A program made the translations under genes and the position numbers. A stretch of DNA of 20,640 nt from Bacteroidales bacterium UBA1035 (GTDB taxonomy: Bacteria; Bacteroidota; Bacteroidia; Bacteroidales; Dysgonomonadaceae). A model generated the notes under the pieces. The model had not been told where the DNA came from, did no database searches, and saw only the letters and a list, made by a program, of their open reading frames with translations. How positions within the stretch are numbered: the first letter of the stretch is position 1; each line of letters starts with the position of its first letter. The stretch lies in NCBI GenBank assembly GCA_002316835.1, contig DCEG01000016.1, positions 1-20,640 of the forward strand, in the 5' to 3' direction. This document shows, piece after piece, positions 1 through 7,983 of this stretch.

Positions 1-269
1 TGTTCGATGGCAATAGCAGGCGGAATTCCTTTTATAAAATCGCATTCCGGCTTGTTCATCCGTCCGAGAAACTGTCTTGCATAGGCAGAAAGGCTTTCCA
101 CGTATCGGCGCTGGCCTTCGGCATACAATGTATCGAAAGCCAGGCTCGATTTTCCGGAACCGGACAGTCCTGTAATAACGGTAAATGTATTTCGGGGGAT
201 GATTACGTCAATGTTTTTCAGGTTATTGACGCGTACACCTTTTAGTTCTATTTGCTTTTCGCTGCTCAT
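1..269 (-). CDS. uvrA: Excinuclease ABC subunit A, N-terminal part (cut by window edge)
   Basis: UvrA is the DNA-damage-recognition ATPase of the UvrABC nucleotide excision repair complex in the cytoplasm. Only the first 89 codons are here; the gene runs off the left edge. The minus-strand translation begins MSSEKQIELKGVRVNNLKNI and carries the first Walker A motif GLSGSGKSS at about residues 33-41. It then shows the family block LAFDTLYAEGQRRYVESLSA and the stretch RQFLGRMNKP. These near-invariant UvrA N-terminal blocks make the call firm. The ATG at 267-269 gives the normal UvrA N-terminus. The gene is divergent from the antiporter gene at 399, and a TATCTTTG box lies about 18 bases upstream of the start on its strand. 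Confidence 0.96.
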   Translation of the reverse strand, partial: MSSEKQIELKGVRVNNLKNIDVIIPRNTFTVITGLSGSGKSSLAFDTLYAEGQRRYVESLSAYARQFLGRMNKPECDFIKGIPPAIAIE

Positions 270-287
270 AAATTCCAATTCAACCTG

Positions 288-295
288 CAAAGATA
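288..295 (-). promoter_or_regulatory. Putative -7 box of the uvrA promoter
   Basis: On the minus strand these bases read TATCTTTG, an exact fit to the Bacteroidetes sigma-ABfr -7 consensus TAnnTTTG. A transcript starting a few bases downstream would have a short leader of roughly 11-15 nt. The upstream T-run ending in TTTG on this strand is only about 16 bases away, shorter than the usual 19-21, so the -33 element is uncertain. Confidence 0.45.
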
Positions 296-351
296 ACGAC
301 TTTATCAGCTACAAAAAAGCAGAGTTAATCAATATTCCGAAATATTTTCTG

Positions 352-359
352 TATTTTTG
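352..359 (+). promoter_or_regulatory. Putative -7 box of the antiporter/GHL10 operon promoter
   Basis: TATTTTTG matches the Bacteroidetes -7 consensus TAnnTTTG and would give a leader of about 30-35 nt before the ATG at 399. No clear TTTG -33 element is seen at the expected distance; the closest is a TTAATC near 325-330. Confidence 0.4.
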
Positions 360-398
360 TAACTTACGAAAGTTGGAAAAATCAAAATAACAACGCTG

Positions 399-2480
399 AT
401 GAACGATTTTTTTTCGGATATAATGCACGAGTTTACATTGCCGTTTACCAACTCCGTTCTCGTTTTTGCGGTGTTGTTGGTAGTTGTGCTGTTAGCACCC
501 ATTTTGTTGAAACGCATTAATGTACCGAGCATTATCGGGCTTATTGTTGCGGGAGTAATAATCGGCCCCTACGGTTTAAATCTTATCGACAATAATCACG
601 ATGGAGTATCGATGTTTTCGACCATCGGGTTGCTGTATATCATGTTTATTGTAGGACTGGAACTTGATTTGAACGAGTTTATCGCCAACAAAAACAAAAG
701 TCTTGTTTTCGGCTTCTTCACATTTGTCATTCCGCTTGCGGTGGGTTTCCCGGTTATGCATTATCTGCTGGGATACGATTTTAATGCCAGTTTCCTCACC
801 GCCAGTATGTTTGCTACGCATACGCTGGTTACTTATCCTATCGTCAGCCGTATGGGAGTCGCTAAAAATCAGGCTGTTGCTATTACCGTTGGCGGAACTA
901 TTTTGACAGATACGGCAGTATTGATTATTCTCGCACTTATTTTGTCGAATACCGGAGGTGGATTGGATTTTTGGTTTCTGTTGCGGTTGCTTGTATCATT
1001 GACAGTTTTCTCTGCAATCGTTTTTTATCTTATTCCTCGAATAGCCAAATGGTTTTTCCAGAAAGCAGAAGGTGAGAAATACCTGCACTTTATTTTTGTG
1101 TTGTTCGTGCTGTTTTTATGTGGTTTTTTAGCTGAACTTGGAGGAATTGAGCCGATTATCGGAGCTTTCGCAGCAGGATTAGCACTGAACAGATTAATTC
1201 CGCATTCGTCGGCATTGATGAACCGGATAGAGTTTTTCGGAAACTCGTTGTTTATTCCCATTTTCTTAATTTCCGTAGGAATGTTGGTGGATTTGTCGGT
1301 AGTTTTTAATGGACTGACTACGGCCATAATTGCTTTTGCGCTCACTGTTACGGCAATTTTCGGAAAATGGTTGGCAGCTTTTTTTACACAGGTTATTTTC
1401 AAGTATTCGGTTACTCAGCGAAATATAATTTTCGGGTTAAGCAGTTCACACGCAGCGGCCACCATCGCGGTTATTATTGTGGGATACAATGCCGGAATTC
1501 TGGATGAATATATTCTGAACGGAACCATTATCCTGATATTGCTGACTTGTATTGTGGCATCGCTTGTTACACAAAAATCGGCACGTGAAATTGCTATCAG
1601 CCAGGAAAATGCTCCGCTTTCCGAATCCGATTTAGGTGCTTTTGCACAGGAGAAAATTCTGGTACCTATTGCCAATCCGTCAAATATTGGTCATCACGTA
1701 GAACTCGCTTTGTTGATGAAAGACAAAAGATCGGTAAATTCAGTTTCACTGTTGGGTGTTGTGCCCAATAATCAGGAAGCTGAGAAAAATATTGTAAGTT
1801 TTCGTAAACAGTTGCATGAATTTGTGCAAAATGCTACAGCGGCCGAAATAGATGTGGATATTATTACTACCATCGATCACAATGCTGCAAGCGGAATTGT
1901 GCGTACAGCACGGGAATTGATGACTGATATCGTGATTTTGGGTTGGCCGGGCAGGACAGGAGTATTGGAAAAATTATTAGGTGATAAGGTTGACTTGATA
2001 ATCAAGAATGTGGACAAAAACATGTTCATCTGTCATATTGAACAGGAATTAATATCACATAAACGAATTGTAGTTGTTTCTCCACCACTTGTGGAAAGAG
2101 AGGATGGATTTAATTTATGGCTTCAAAAAGTAGTGAAATTGTCACAGGAATTATCGGTACCCATTTTACATCTTGGACATCCCGATACACAGGCAGTCAT
2201 TTCAAGCAAAAAAAATAATGGGGCTCCATTCACTTTCAAACCGTTTATTGAATGGCACGACCCGCTTTCGTGCGGCGATTACATCAAAGACGATGATATG
2301 ATTATTTTTGTATCTGCACATCAGGGCTATCTCTCGCATATGTCTATTCTCGATCATTTACCTACACGTCTCGAAGAACGTTTTCCGCATCACAGCCGCA
2401 TCGTAATTTTCCCAAAACAGCGTGTGGTAGAAGGATTGCTGGAAAGCGACGACTCTTTGTTTGTTCCGTCTAATTTTTAA
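399..2480 (+). CDS. CPA2-family cation:proton antiporter with C-terminal USP-like domains
   Basis: Predicted inner-membrane monovalent cation/H+ antiporter of the KefB/NapA-like CPA2 superfamily, 693 aa. Residues about 15-395 hold a dozen or so hydrophobic segments with typical family features: LIVAGVIIGPYGL near 48-60, a TM segment with GGTILTDTA (Asp171 is the likely ion-binding acid), and LGGIEPIIGAFAAGLAL near 247-263. The remaining ~300 residues are soluble and look like two universal-stress-protein-like (Rossmann) domains, at about 415-548 and 553-690. The first contains G515-x2-G518-x9-G528, the spacing of the USP ATP-binding motif, but Asp529 replaces the usual Ser/Thr. This suggests nucleotide-sensitive gating (inference). 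The ion carried cannot be read from sequence. The start codon follows a TAnnTTTG promoter box, and the next gene begins 3 bp after the stop, so the two are probably one operon. Confidence 0.88.
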   Translation: MNDFFSDIMHEFTLPFTNSVLVFAVLLVVVLLAPILLKRINVPSIIGLIVAGVIIGPYGLNLIDNNHDGVSMFSTIGLLYIMFIVGLELDLNEFIANKNKSLVFGFFTFVIPLAVGFPVMHYLLGYDFNASFLTASMFATHTLVTYPIVSRMGVAKNQAVAITVGGTILTDTAVLIILALILSNTGGGLDFWFLLRLLVSLTVFSAIVFYLIPRIAKWFFQKAEGEKYLHFIFVLFVLFLCGFLAELGGIEPIIGAFAAGLALNRLIPHSSALMNRIEFFGNSLFIPIFLISVGMLVDLSVVFNGLTTAIIAFALTVTAIFGKWLAAFFTQVIFKYSVTQRNIIFGLSSSHAAATIAVIIVGYNAGILDEYILNGTIILILLTCIVASLVTQKSAREIAISQENAPLSESDLGAFAQEKILVPIANPSNIGHHVELALLMKDKRSVNSVSLLGVVPNNQEAEKNIVSFRKQLHEFVQNATAAEIDVDIITTIDHNAASGIVRTARELMTDIVILGWPGRTGVLEKLLGDKVDLIIKNVDKNMFICHIEQELISHKRIVVVSPPLVEREDGFNLWLQKVVKLSQELSVPILHLGHPDTQAVISSKKNNGAPFTFKPFIEWHDPLSCGDYIKDDDMIIFVSAHQGYLSHMSILDHLPTRLEERFPHHSRIVIFPKQRVVEGLLESDDSLFVPSNF

Positions 2481-2483
2481 ATA

Positions 2484-4001
2484 ATGAAGTTTTTTCGAAT
2501 CACTTTAATCACTTTTACAGCGTTTTTGATGCTGAGTTGCGGTGCATCAAAACAATCGTTAACCCGTAATGCCGATTCTACACCCAAACGCGAGTTTCGT
2601 GGTGCATGGATTCAAACCGTAGGACAATCGCGATATCAGCAGATGAACAGCGCAGCCATGAAGCATTATCTGGCAGAAATGGTGCGAAAGTTTGATGAAG
2701 CCGGTATTAATGCGCTTGTTTTTCAGATTCGTCCCGAAGCGGATGCTTTTTATAAATCGAATCTTGAACCGTGGAGCCGGTTTCTGACCGGCGCACAGGG
2801 AAAAGCGCCCGATGATCCCGATTTTGACCCGTTGGCTTTTATTATCGATGAGTGTCATAAACGGGGGATGGAGCTGCACGCATGGCTGAATCCGTATCGG
2901 GTGAAAACCAATATCAGCAACCCGCTATCTCCCGATCATATTTACTACAAATACCCCGAACGCTTTGTGCAATACGGAAATCAACTGTATTTCGAGCCGG
3001 GATTGCCCGAAAATCGCAGTTTTATTTGCGAAGTAGTGCGCGATATCGTTTCGCGATACGATGTAGATGCCATTCACATGGATGATTATTTTTATCCGTA
3101 TCCTATTGCCGGAACGCCTTTCCCCGATGATAACAGTTTTAATATGTACGCTGCTTCGCAAGGTTTTTCTGCAAATCAGCGTGCAGATTGGCGACGCAAT
3201 AATGTGAACTTGCTTATTCAACAACTGAAATATACCATTGCGGGAACAAAACCGTGGGTGCGTTTCGGGATAAGCCCGTTTGGAATTTACCGCAATAAGC
3301 GTAATGACCCGAACGGAAGCGATACCAATGGTTTGGAAAATTACGGTGACCTGTATGCCGATATTAAATTGTGGGTGGAAAAAGGCTGGATTGATTATAA
3401 TCTTCCACAGCTTTACTGGGAAATCGGGCACAAAGCAGCTGACTACACCACATTGTTGCATTGGTGGAATGCCAATAATTTTGAGCAGCCGCTCTATATC
3501 GGTCAGGATTTGCAGCGTAGCATGGATAAAAACGAATTGGATGTCAAAATCCGCCAATCGCGTGAAATGTCGTTCGTGCACGGAAATTGTTACTGGTATG
3601 GTTACCTGATACTTGAAAATTCCGGTGGTGTTGCCGATGCACTTAAAACGGGTGCTCATCGTGCCAAAGCGCTGATTCCGGCTTATACGCATTTACACAA
3701 GGAGCGTCCCAATAAAGTGAAAAAACTTACTCAGGTATTTACCGAGGAAATGCATTTTCTCACATGGGAACATCAAAAACAACCTTTAAATCCCGAAACT
3801 GCGAAGCGGTTTGTAATTTACCGATTCAGAGCCAACGAAAAAGTGGATATCAATCGGGCAGAAAATATTGTTACCGTAACGCCCGATAATTTTTTCATGT
3901 TGCCCTATGAAGGCGGCAACAATCCGTACACGTATGTGATTACGGCGTTAGACGCGTTTAAAAATGAGGGGAAGCCTGTGAAAATTAAGGTGAGATTGTG
4001 A
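2484..4001 (+). CDS. GHL10/DUF187 family glycoside hydrolase-like lipoprotein
   Basis: A 505-aa predicted lipoprotein. The signal peptide ends in the lipobox LMLSC with acceptor Cys19; the following residues GASKQS lack acids. The glycosyl-hydrolase-like GHL10 (DUF187, YngK-like) TIM-barrel domain spans about residues 36-345. Its conserved blocks are EFRGAWIQTV (37-46), MELHAWLNPYR (129-139), IHMDDYFYP (197-205, with the paired Asp typical of the family) and DYNLPQLYW (304-312). The last ~95 residues look like an FnIII-type beta-sandwich. Family members are thought to act on peptidoglycan or other glycans, but the substrate is unsettled, so none is assigned here. The 3-bp spacing from the antiporter gene indicates co-transcription, although no functional link between the two is obvious. 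It is separate from the polysaccharide locus on the other strand. Confidence 0.88.
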   Translation: MKFFRITLITFTAFLMLSCGASKQSLTRNADSTPKREFRGAWIQTVGQSRYQQMNSAAMKHYLAEMVRKFDEAGINALVFQIRPEADAFYKSNLEPWSRFLTGAQGKAPDDPDFDPLAFIIDECHKRGMELHAWLNPYRVKTNISNPLSPDHIYYKYPERFVQYGNQLYFEPGLPENRSFICEVVRDIVSRYDVDAIHMDDYFYPYPIAGTPFPDDNSFNMYAASQGFSANQRADWRRNNVNLLIQQLKYTIAGTKPWVRFGISPFGIYRNKRNDPNGSDTNGLENYGDLYADIKLWVEKGWIDYNLPQLYWEIGHKAADYTTLLHWWNANNFEQPLYIGQDLQRSMDKNELDVKIRQSREMSFVHGNCYWYGYLILENSGGVADALKTGAHRAKALIPAYTHLHKERPNKVKKLTQVFTEEMHFLTWEHQKQPLNPETAKRFVIYRFRANEKVDINRAENIVTVTPDNFFMLPYEGGNNPYTYVITALDAFKNEGKPVKIKVRL

Positions 4002-4055
4002 TTTAAATTAATTGTCAGTTACTGGATATTAATTTTTAGGGCCCCATCAGTTGTA

Positions 4056-4089
4056 TTTGTGTCATTGGTATACTTTTTTATTACCTTTG
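4056..4089 (+). promoter_or_regulatory. Putative promoter of the THUMP methyltransferase gene
   Basis: TTTG at 4056-4059 and TACCTTTG at 4082-4089 fit the Bacteroidetes -33/-7 pattern (TTTG, TAnnTTTG), with a 22-base spacer that is slightly longer than the usual 19-21. The start codon is 25 bases after the -7 box. Transcription of this gene is therefore probably independent of the antiporter operon. Confidence 0.5.
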
Positions 4090-4114
4090 TGCCTTAATTA
4101 TTGAAAATCAAAGA

Positions 4115-5611
4115 ATGAATCAATCGGAAACTTTCCCAATTATCGCCAAAACGATGGCCGAACTCGAAGACGTACTTGCCGAAGAACTTATCGCGTTGGG
4201 TGCCAACGATGTAGAAATCGGCACGCGAATGGTGTCTTTTACAGGTGACAAGGGATTGATGTACAAAGCAAATGTTCATTGTCGAACAGCATTGCGGATA
4301 CTGAAGCCGATTTATAACTTCAAAGCTGATAATGCAGATGAGGTGTACGATGCACTGAAGCAACTGAATTGGGAAGAATATATGTCGCTCGACAAAACGT
4401 TTTTGATTGATGCGGTGGTGTTTTCACACATTTTCAATCACTCCAAGTTTGTGGCGTACAAAGTGAAAGACGCCATTGCCGACTGGTTTTATGAAAAATA
4501 TGAAAAACGCCCATCGGTAAGCGTTACCAACCCCGATTTGGTTTTCAATATGCACATTGCGCACAACAAATGCACGTTGTCGCTCGACAGTTCGGGCGAA
4601 TCGCTGCACAAGCGCGGTTATCGATTGGCGCAGGGCGATGCGCCACTAAACGAAGTGCTTGCCTCAGGCATGATCCTGAAATCGGGGTGGCGGGGAGAAA
4701 GTACGTTCGTTGACCCCATGTGTGGTTCGGGAACGTTGCTAATTGAAGCCGCTATGATAGCGTTGGGAATCCCGCCGGGAATTCATCGACAGAGTTTCGG
4801 GTTTGAAAAGTGGAACGATTTCGATGCAGACCTCTTCAGCGAGGTGTATAACGATGACAGTGCTTCGCGTGAGTTTTCACACCGGATCATCGGCTCCGAT
4901 ATCTCGCCGAAAATGATTGCCATTGCCGAAAAAAACATCAAAAATGCCGGACTGAAAAAATATATCGATCTAAGCGTAAAACCGCTACAGCAATATACCG
5001 AAGCACCCGCTCCCAGTGGTGTTTTAATGACCAATCCGCCGTATGGCGAACGCTTGAAAGTGGAAGATTTGCAGGAATTGTACGTGATGATCGGCGAGCG
5101 GTTGAAACACGTTTTCACCGGATACAATGCGTATATTCTGAGCTATCGGAAAGAGAGTTTCGACAGCATCGGGTTGAAGCATTCCAAACGGTTCTTCCTT
5201 TTCAACGGTGCGCTGGAGTGCGAAATGCGCGAATACGAAATCTTTTCGGGTAAGCGCGATGATCGCCCAAAAACCGAACGCCGCCGTCCCGACAGGGAGC
5301 AATTGGAGCGAAATTCCAAGGAAGGATACCGTCGTGCCAAACGTGCTGAGGAAGATGATGACTCCAAGCCGAAGCGTGAATTTCGCCCCAAACGTGAATA
5401 CGATAAGGATGCAAAGCCACGAAAAGAATTTCGTCGCGAAAGAACCGACAACAGGACAGAAAAACCGTTAAACGCTCGTGAACGTTCATTCAATCCGGAC
5501 CGTAAGCGCAAAGATAAAAAGCACGATAGCCACTCAGGTGGTAAGGCATTCGGTGATAAAAAGGTGTTCAGAAAAGATGAGACAAGGGAATTTAGAAGAA
5601 AAAAAGAGTAA
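4115..5611 (+). CDS. THUMP-domain class I SAM-dependent rRNA methyltransferase (RlmL-type, m2G)
   Basis: Cytoplasmic RNA guanine-N2 methyltransferase of the UPF0020/RlmL family; the likely target is 23S rRNA (G2445 in E. coli numbering), by family analogy. 498 aa. A THUMP RNA-binding domain covers about residues 45-157. The Rossmann methyltransferase follows, with SAM motif I FVDPMCGSGTLLIEAA (198-213), acidic SDIS (261-264) and the catalytic NPPYGER (307-313). The enzyme corresponds to the N-terminal half of E. coli RlmKL; the RlmK half is absent, as is usual outside gammaproteobacteria. Residues 380-498 form a tail very rich in Lys, Arg, Asp and Glu with imperfect repeats such as KREFRPKREY and RKEFRRER, probably disordered and RNA-binding. 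The stop codon lies inside the left arm of a terminator hairpin. A gene symbol is withheld because the exact methylation site is inferred. Confidence 0.9.
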   Translation: MNQSETFPIIAKTMAELEDVLAEELIALGANDVEIGTRMVSFTGDKGLMYKANVHCRTALRILKPIYNFKADNADEVYDALKQLNWEEYMSLDKTFLIDAVVFSHIFNHSKFVAYKVKDAIADWFYEKYEKRPSVSVTNPDLVFNMHIAHNKCTLSLDSSGESLHKRGYRLAQGDAPLNEVLASGMILKSGWRGESTFVDPMCGSGTLLIEAAMIALGIPPGIHRQSFGFEKWNDFDADLFSEVYNDDSASREFSHRIIGSDISPKMIAIAEKNIKNAGLKKYIDLSVKPLQQYTEAPAPSGVLMTNPPYGERLKVEDLQELYVMIGERLKHVFTGYNAYILSYRKESFDSIGLKHSKRFFLFNGALECEMREYEIFSGKRDDRPKTERRRPDREQLERNSKEGYRRAKRAEEDDDSKPKREFRPKREYDKDAKPRKEFRRERTDNRTEKPLNARERSFNPDRKRKDKKHDSHSGGKAFGDKKVFRKDETREFRRKKE

Positions 5612-5628
5612 CCGCTGGGTTACTCTTT
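5603..5628. terminator. Bidirectional intrinsic terminator between convergent genes
   Basis: AAAGAGTAACC (5603-5613), a GCTG loop and GGTTACTCTTT (5618-5628) form a perfect 11-bp stem. T-rich sequence follows on both strands (TTCCTTTTG on plus, a run of seven T on minus). It starts inside the last codons of the methyltransferase gene and lies 18 bases past the stop of the minus-strand GH3 gene, so it can end both transcripts. Confidence 0.88.
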
Positions 5629-5646
5629 CCTTTTGTTGAGTTTATA

Positions 5647-7983
5647 TTAATCTGTTACCGAAAAACTTATTTCATTAGAACTATCGGCAGAATGTTGTGC
5701 TATCCATAATTTAAAATCACCCGGTTCTGTTTTTTTCTTCATATCAATACCGTAAAAATCCAGGTCTTCCGATGTGAGCTCAAACGAAACCTGCTTGCTT
5801 TCGCCCGCCTTCAAAAGCACTTTTTGAAATCCTTTCAATTCTTTAACAGGACGCGTTACGCTTGCCCATAGTTGGCGGGTGTAAAGCTGTACAATCATTT
5901 CTCCATCCACGTTTCCGGTATTTTGCACCGTGGCGGTGACTGTTATTTTATCGTTACCTGTTTTCATTGAAGACTTATCGGAACGTACGTTGCTTACGGC
6001 AAACGTGGTATAGCTCAAACCGTAACCAAACGGATAAAGCGGCGTAATAGAAACGTCTAAATAATTGGATTTGTAGTCGATGGGCTCATCGTTTAAATCC
6101 ACGGGACGGCCGGTATTTTTCTGATTGTAATAAATGGGAATTTGCCCTACATTTCGTGGAAAACTCATCACCAGTCTTCCCGAGGGATTGTAATCGCCTG
6201 CAATTACATCCGCAATTCCGTGTCCGCCTTGAGTACCGGGAAACCACGCCTGCAAAATGGCATTCACGTTTTCGTCTTCCCACGATAAATCCAACGGCCG
6301 ACCGCTTAATGTAATCAAAACAATAGGTTTTCCGGTTTCCTTCAATGCTTTCAGCAGTTGGCGCTGCGCTTCAGGCAAACGAATGTCTGTTCTTACTGCG
6401 GCTTCGCCCGACCAGTTGAAATCTTCTCCCAAAGCAACAATAATTACATCGGCACGCTTTGCGGTGGAAACTGCTTCGGAAATTTTTGCTGCCGTTGTTT
6501 CGGTTATTGTCGAACCTTGGGTATAAACAAGTTTTACCGACGTGTTTTTATATTTATCCGTCAATCCTTTTAAAATAGTAACGCTTTTGTTGCGGTCGCC
6601 CAATCCTGCCCATTCCCCATTCAGGTTGATGGAATCGTTCATCAGCGGCCCGATGAGGGCAAGGGTTTTTCCGCTTTCTTTAAAAATGGGGAGAATATTT
6701 CCGACATTTTTCAGTAACACCACCGACGAAGCCACCGCTTTTCGGGCGGTTTCCATAAATTCGGGTGTCATCGTGTTTTGTTGTGCACGTTTTTCGTCAA
6801 GATATCGATACGGATCATCGAATAAGCCCAACAGGAATTTCATTTCCAGAATACTCCGCACAGCATTGTCAATGGTTTGTTCCGATACTTTTCCTTCCTG
6901 AACGGATTCTGCGAGATATTTAATGAATGTAGAACCGGTCATATCCATATCTATACCCGCGTTAACTGCCAGTTGAGCAGCGTGCTTTTCGTCTTTGGCA
7001 ACGCCGTGTGGAACCAGTTCGTTTACACCGGTATAATCGCTTACCACAAAACCGTTAAATCCCCATTCGTTGCGTAATACGTCCGTCAGTAACCATTTGT
7101 CGGCTGACGCCGGCACGCCGTTTATTTCGTTGAACGATGCCATAAATGTTCCAACGCCCGCTTTCAGGGCTGCTTCGTAGGGAGGTAAATACACGTTTCT
7201 GAGCGTGTGTTCCGATAGTTCAGCCGGATTGTAATCGCGTCCAGATTCGGCAGCACCATAAGCTGCAAGATGTTTTCCGCAAGCCAGCAGTGTTGTAACG
7301 CCTGATAACGATTTCCAGTCGCTCCCTCCCTGAAATCCTTTTACTCTAGCTTCGGCAATTTTGCTACCCAAATACGGGTCTTCGCCGGCTCCTTCCATCA
7401 CGCGTCCCCAACGGGCATCCCGACCGATATCCACCATAGGTGCAAATGTCCAGTTAATTCCATCGGAAGCGGCTTCAATGGCAGCTATTTCTGCTGTTCT
7501 GCGTATCATCTCCAAATCCCACGAACAGGCTTCTGCCAGCGGAATCGGAAAAATGGTTTTATATCCGTGAATTACGTCTTGTCCGAAGAGGATTGGAATA
7601 CCCAATCGGGTTTTCTCTACGGCCATTTCCTGCATTTGGCGTACGCCTTTTACCGAAGTTGCGTTAAAAATACTTCCGATAAGCCCTTTTTCGAGATACG
7701 GCTGAAAATTATCGGGCATAACGGGGCCGGTAATTGACCAATTAGCAGAAAACTGCGTCATTTGTCCGATCTTTTCTTCTAATGTCATCAATTTAAGCAC
7801 GGAGTCAACGCGTTGCTCGATGCGTTTGTCGCCACTGAAACTTTTCCACGCCGAATTATCAGGTAAAGGTTTGCTCTGAACGGGTTCGGGTATGCCTTTT
7901 GTCTGTCCGCATCCTAAAAATACCATCAATGCAATGGTGGTGAATAAATGATTTTTCTTCATATTATCTCTTATTTTTCTCAT
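5647..7983 (-). CDS. bglX: GH3 family beta-glucosidase, lipoprotein (BglX-type)
   Basis: Exo-acting beta-glucosidase, 778 aa from the first ATG. A lipobox VFLGC (Cys25) is followed by GQTKG without acids, which suggests a periplasm-facing lipoprotein. The GH3 N-terminal barrel holds FGQDVIHGYKTIFPIPLAEA (133-152), the paired Lys237-His238, and the nucleophile Asp316 in GFVVSDYTG. The C-terminal alpha/beta domain and a fibronectin-III-like domain (about 690-765) complete the usual BglX layout, with normal length. The first ATG overlaps the upstream stop as ATGA. A second ATG at residue 8 (7960-7962) gives a more typical lipoprotein start, MKKNHLF, and may be the true one. It is the last gene of the utilisation locus and follows a GH144-type gene, so its likely job is to cut sophorose and short beta-1,2-gluco-oligosaccharides to glucose. 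GH3 specificity cannot be read from sequence alone. Confidence 0.93.
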   Translation of the reverse strand: MRKIRDNMKKNHLFTTIALMVFLGCGQTKGIPEPVQSKPLPDNSAWKSFSGDKRIEQRVDSVLKLMTLEEKIGQMTQFSANWSITGPVMPDNFQPYLEKGLIGSIFNATSVKGVRQMQEMAVEKTRLGIPILFGQDVIHGYKTIFPIPLAEACSWDLEMIRRTAEIAAIEAASDGINWTFAPMVDIGRDARWGRVMEGAGEDPYLGSKIAEARVKGFQGGSDWKSLSGVTTLLACGKHLAAYGAAESGRDYNPAELSEHTLRNVYLPPYEAALKAGVGTFMASFNEINGVPASADKWLLTDVLRNEWGFNGFVVSDYTGVNELVPHGVAKDEKHAAQLAVNAGIDMDMTGSTFIKYLAESVQEGKVSEQTIDNAVRSILEMKFLLGLFDDPYRYLDEKRAQQNTMTPEFMETARKAVASSVVLLKNVGNILPIFKESGKTLALIGPLMNDSINLNGEWAGLGDRNKSVTILKGLTDKYKNTSVKLVYTQGSTITETTAAKISEAVSTAKRADVIIVALGEDFNWSGEAAVRTDIRLPEAQRQLLKALKETGKPIVLITLSGRPLDLSWEDENVNAILQAWFPGTQGGHGIADVIAGDYNPSGRLVMSFPRNVGQIPIYYNQKNTGRPVDLNDEPIDYKSNYLDVSITPLYPFGYGLSYTTFAVSNVRSDKSSMKTGNDKITVTATVQNTGNVDGEMIVQLYTRQLWASVTRPVKELKGFQKVLLKAGESKQVSFELTSEDLDFYGIDMKKKTEPGDFKLWIAQHSADSSNEISFSVTD

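Noticed and set aside
199..390. Short plus-strand frame across the uvrA start and intergenic region
   Set aside because: It overlaps the uvrA N-terminus antisense and the promoter boxes, and shows no protein-like features.
2925..3692. Open frame of 255 codons on the minus strand inside the GHL10 gene
   Set aside because: It is fully antisense to a well-supported gene, has no recognisable domain and a composition typical of shadow frames.
4005..4035. AAATTAAT...ATTAATTT inverted repeat after the GHL10 gene as a terminator
   Set aside because: The stem is only 8 bp, entirely A:T, with a 15-base loop and a poor T-run, so it is likely to occur by chance in AT-rich spacer.
5143..5511. Arg/Ser-rich minus-strand frames opposite the methyltransferase tail
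   Set aside because: They mirror the low-complexity Lys/Arg/Glu codons of the real gene and have no independent support.
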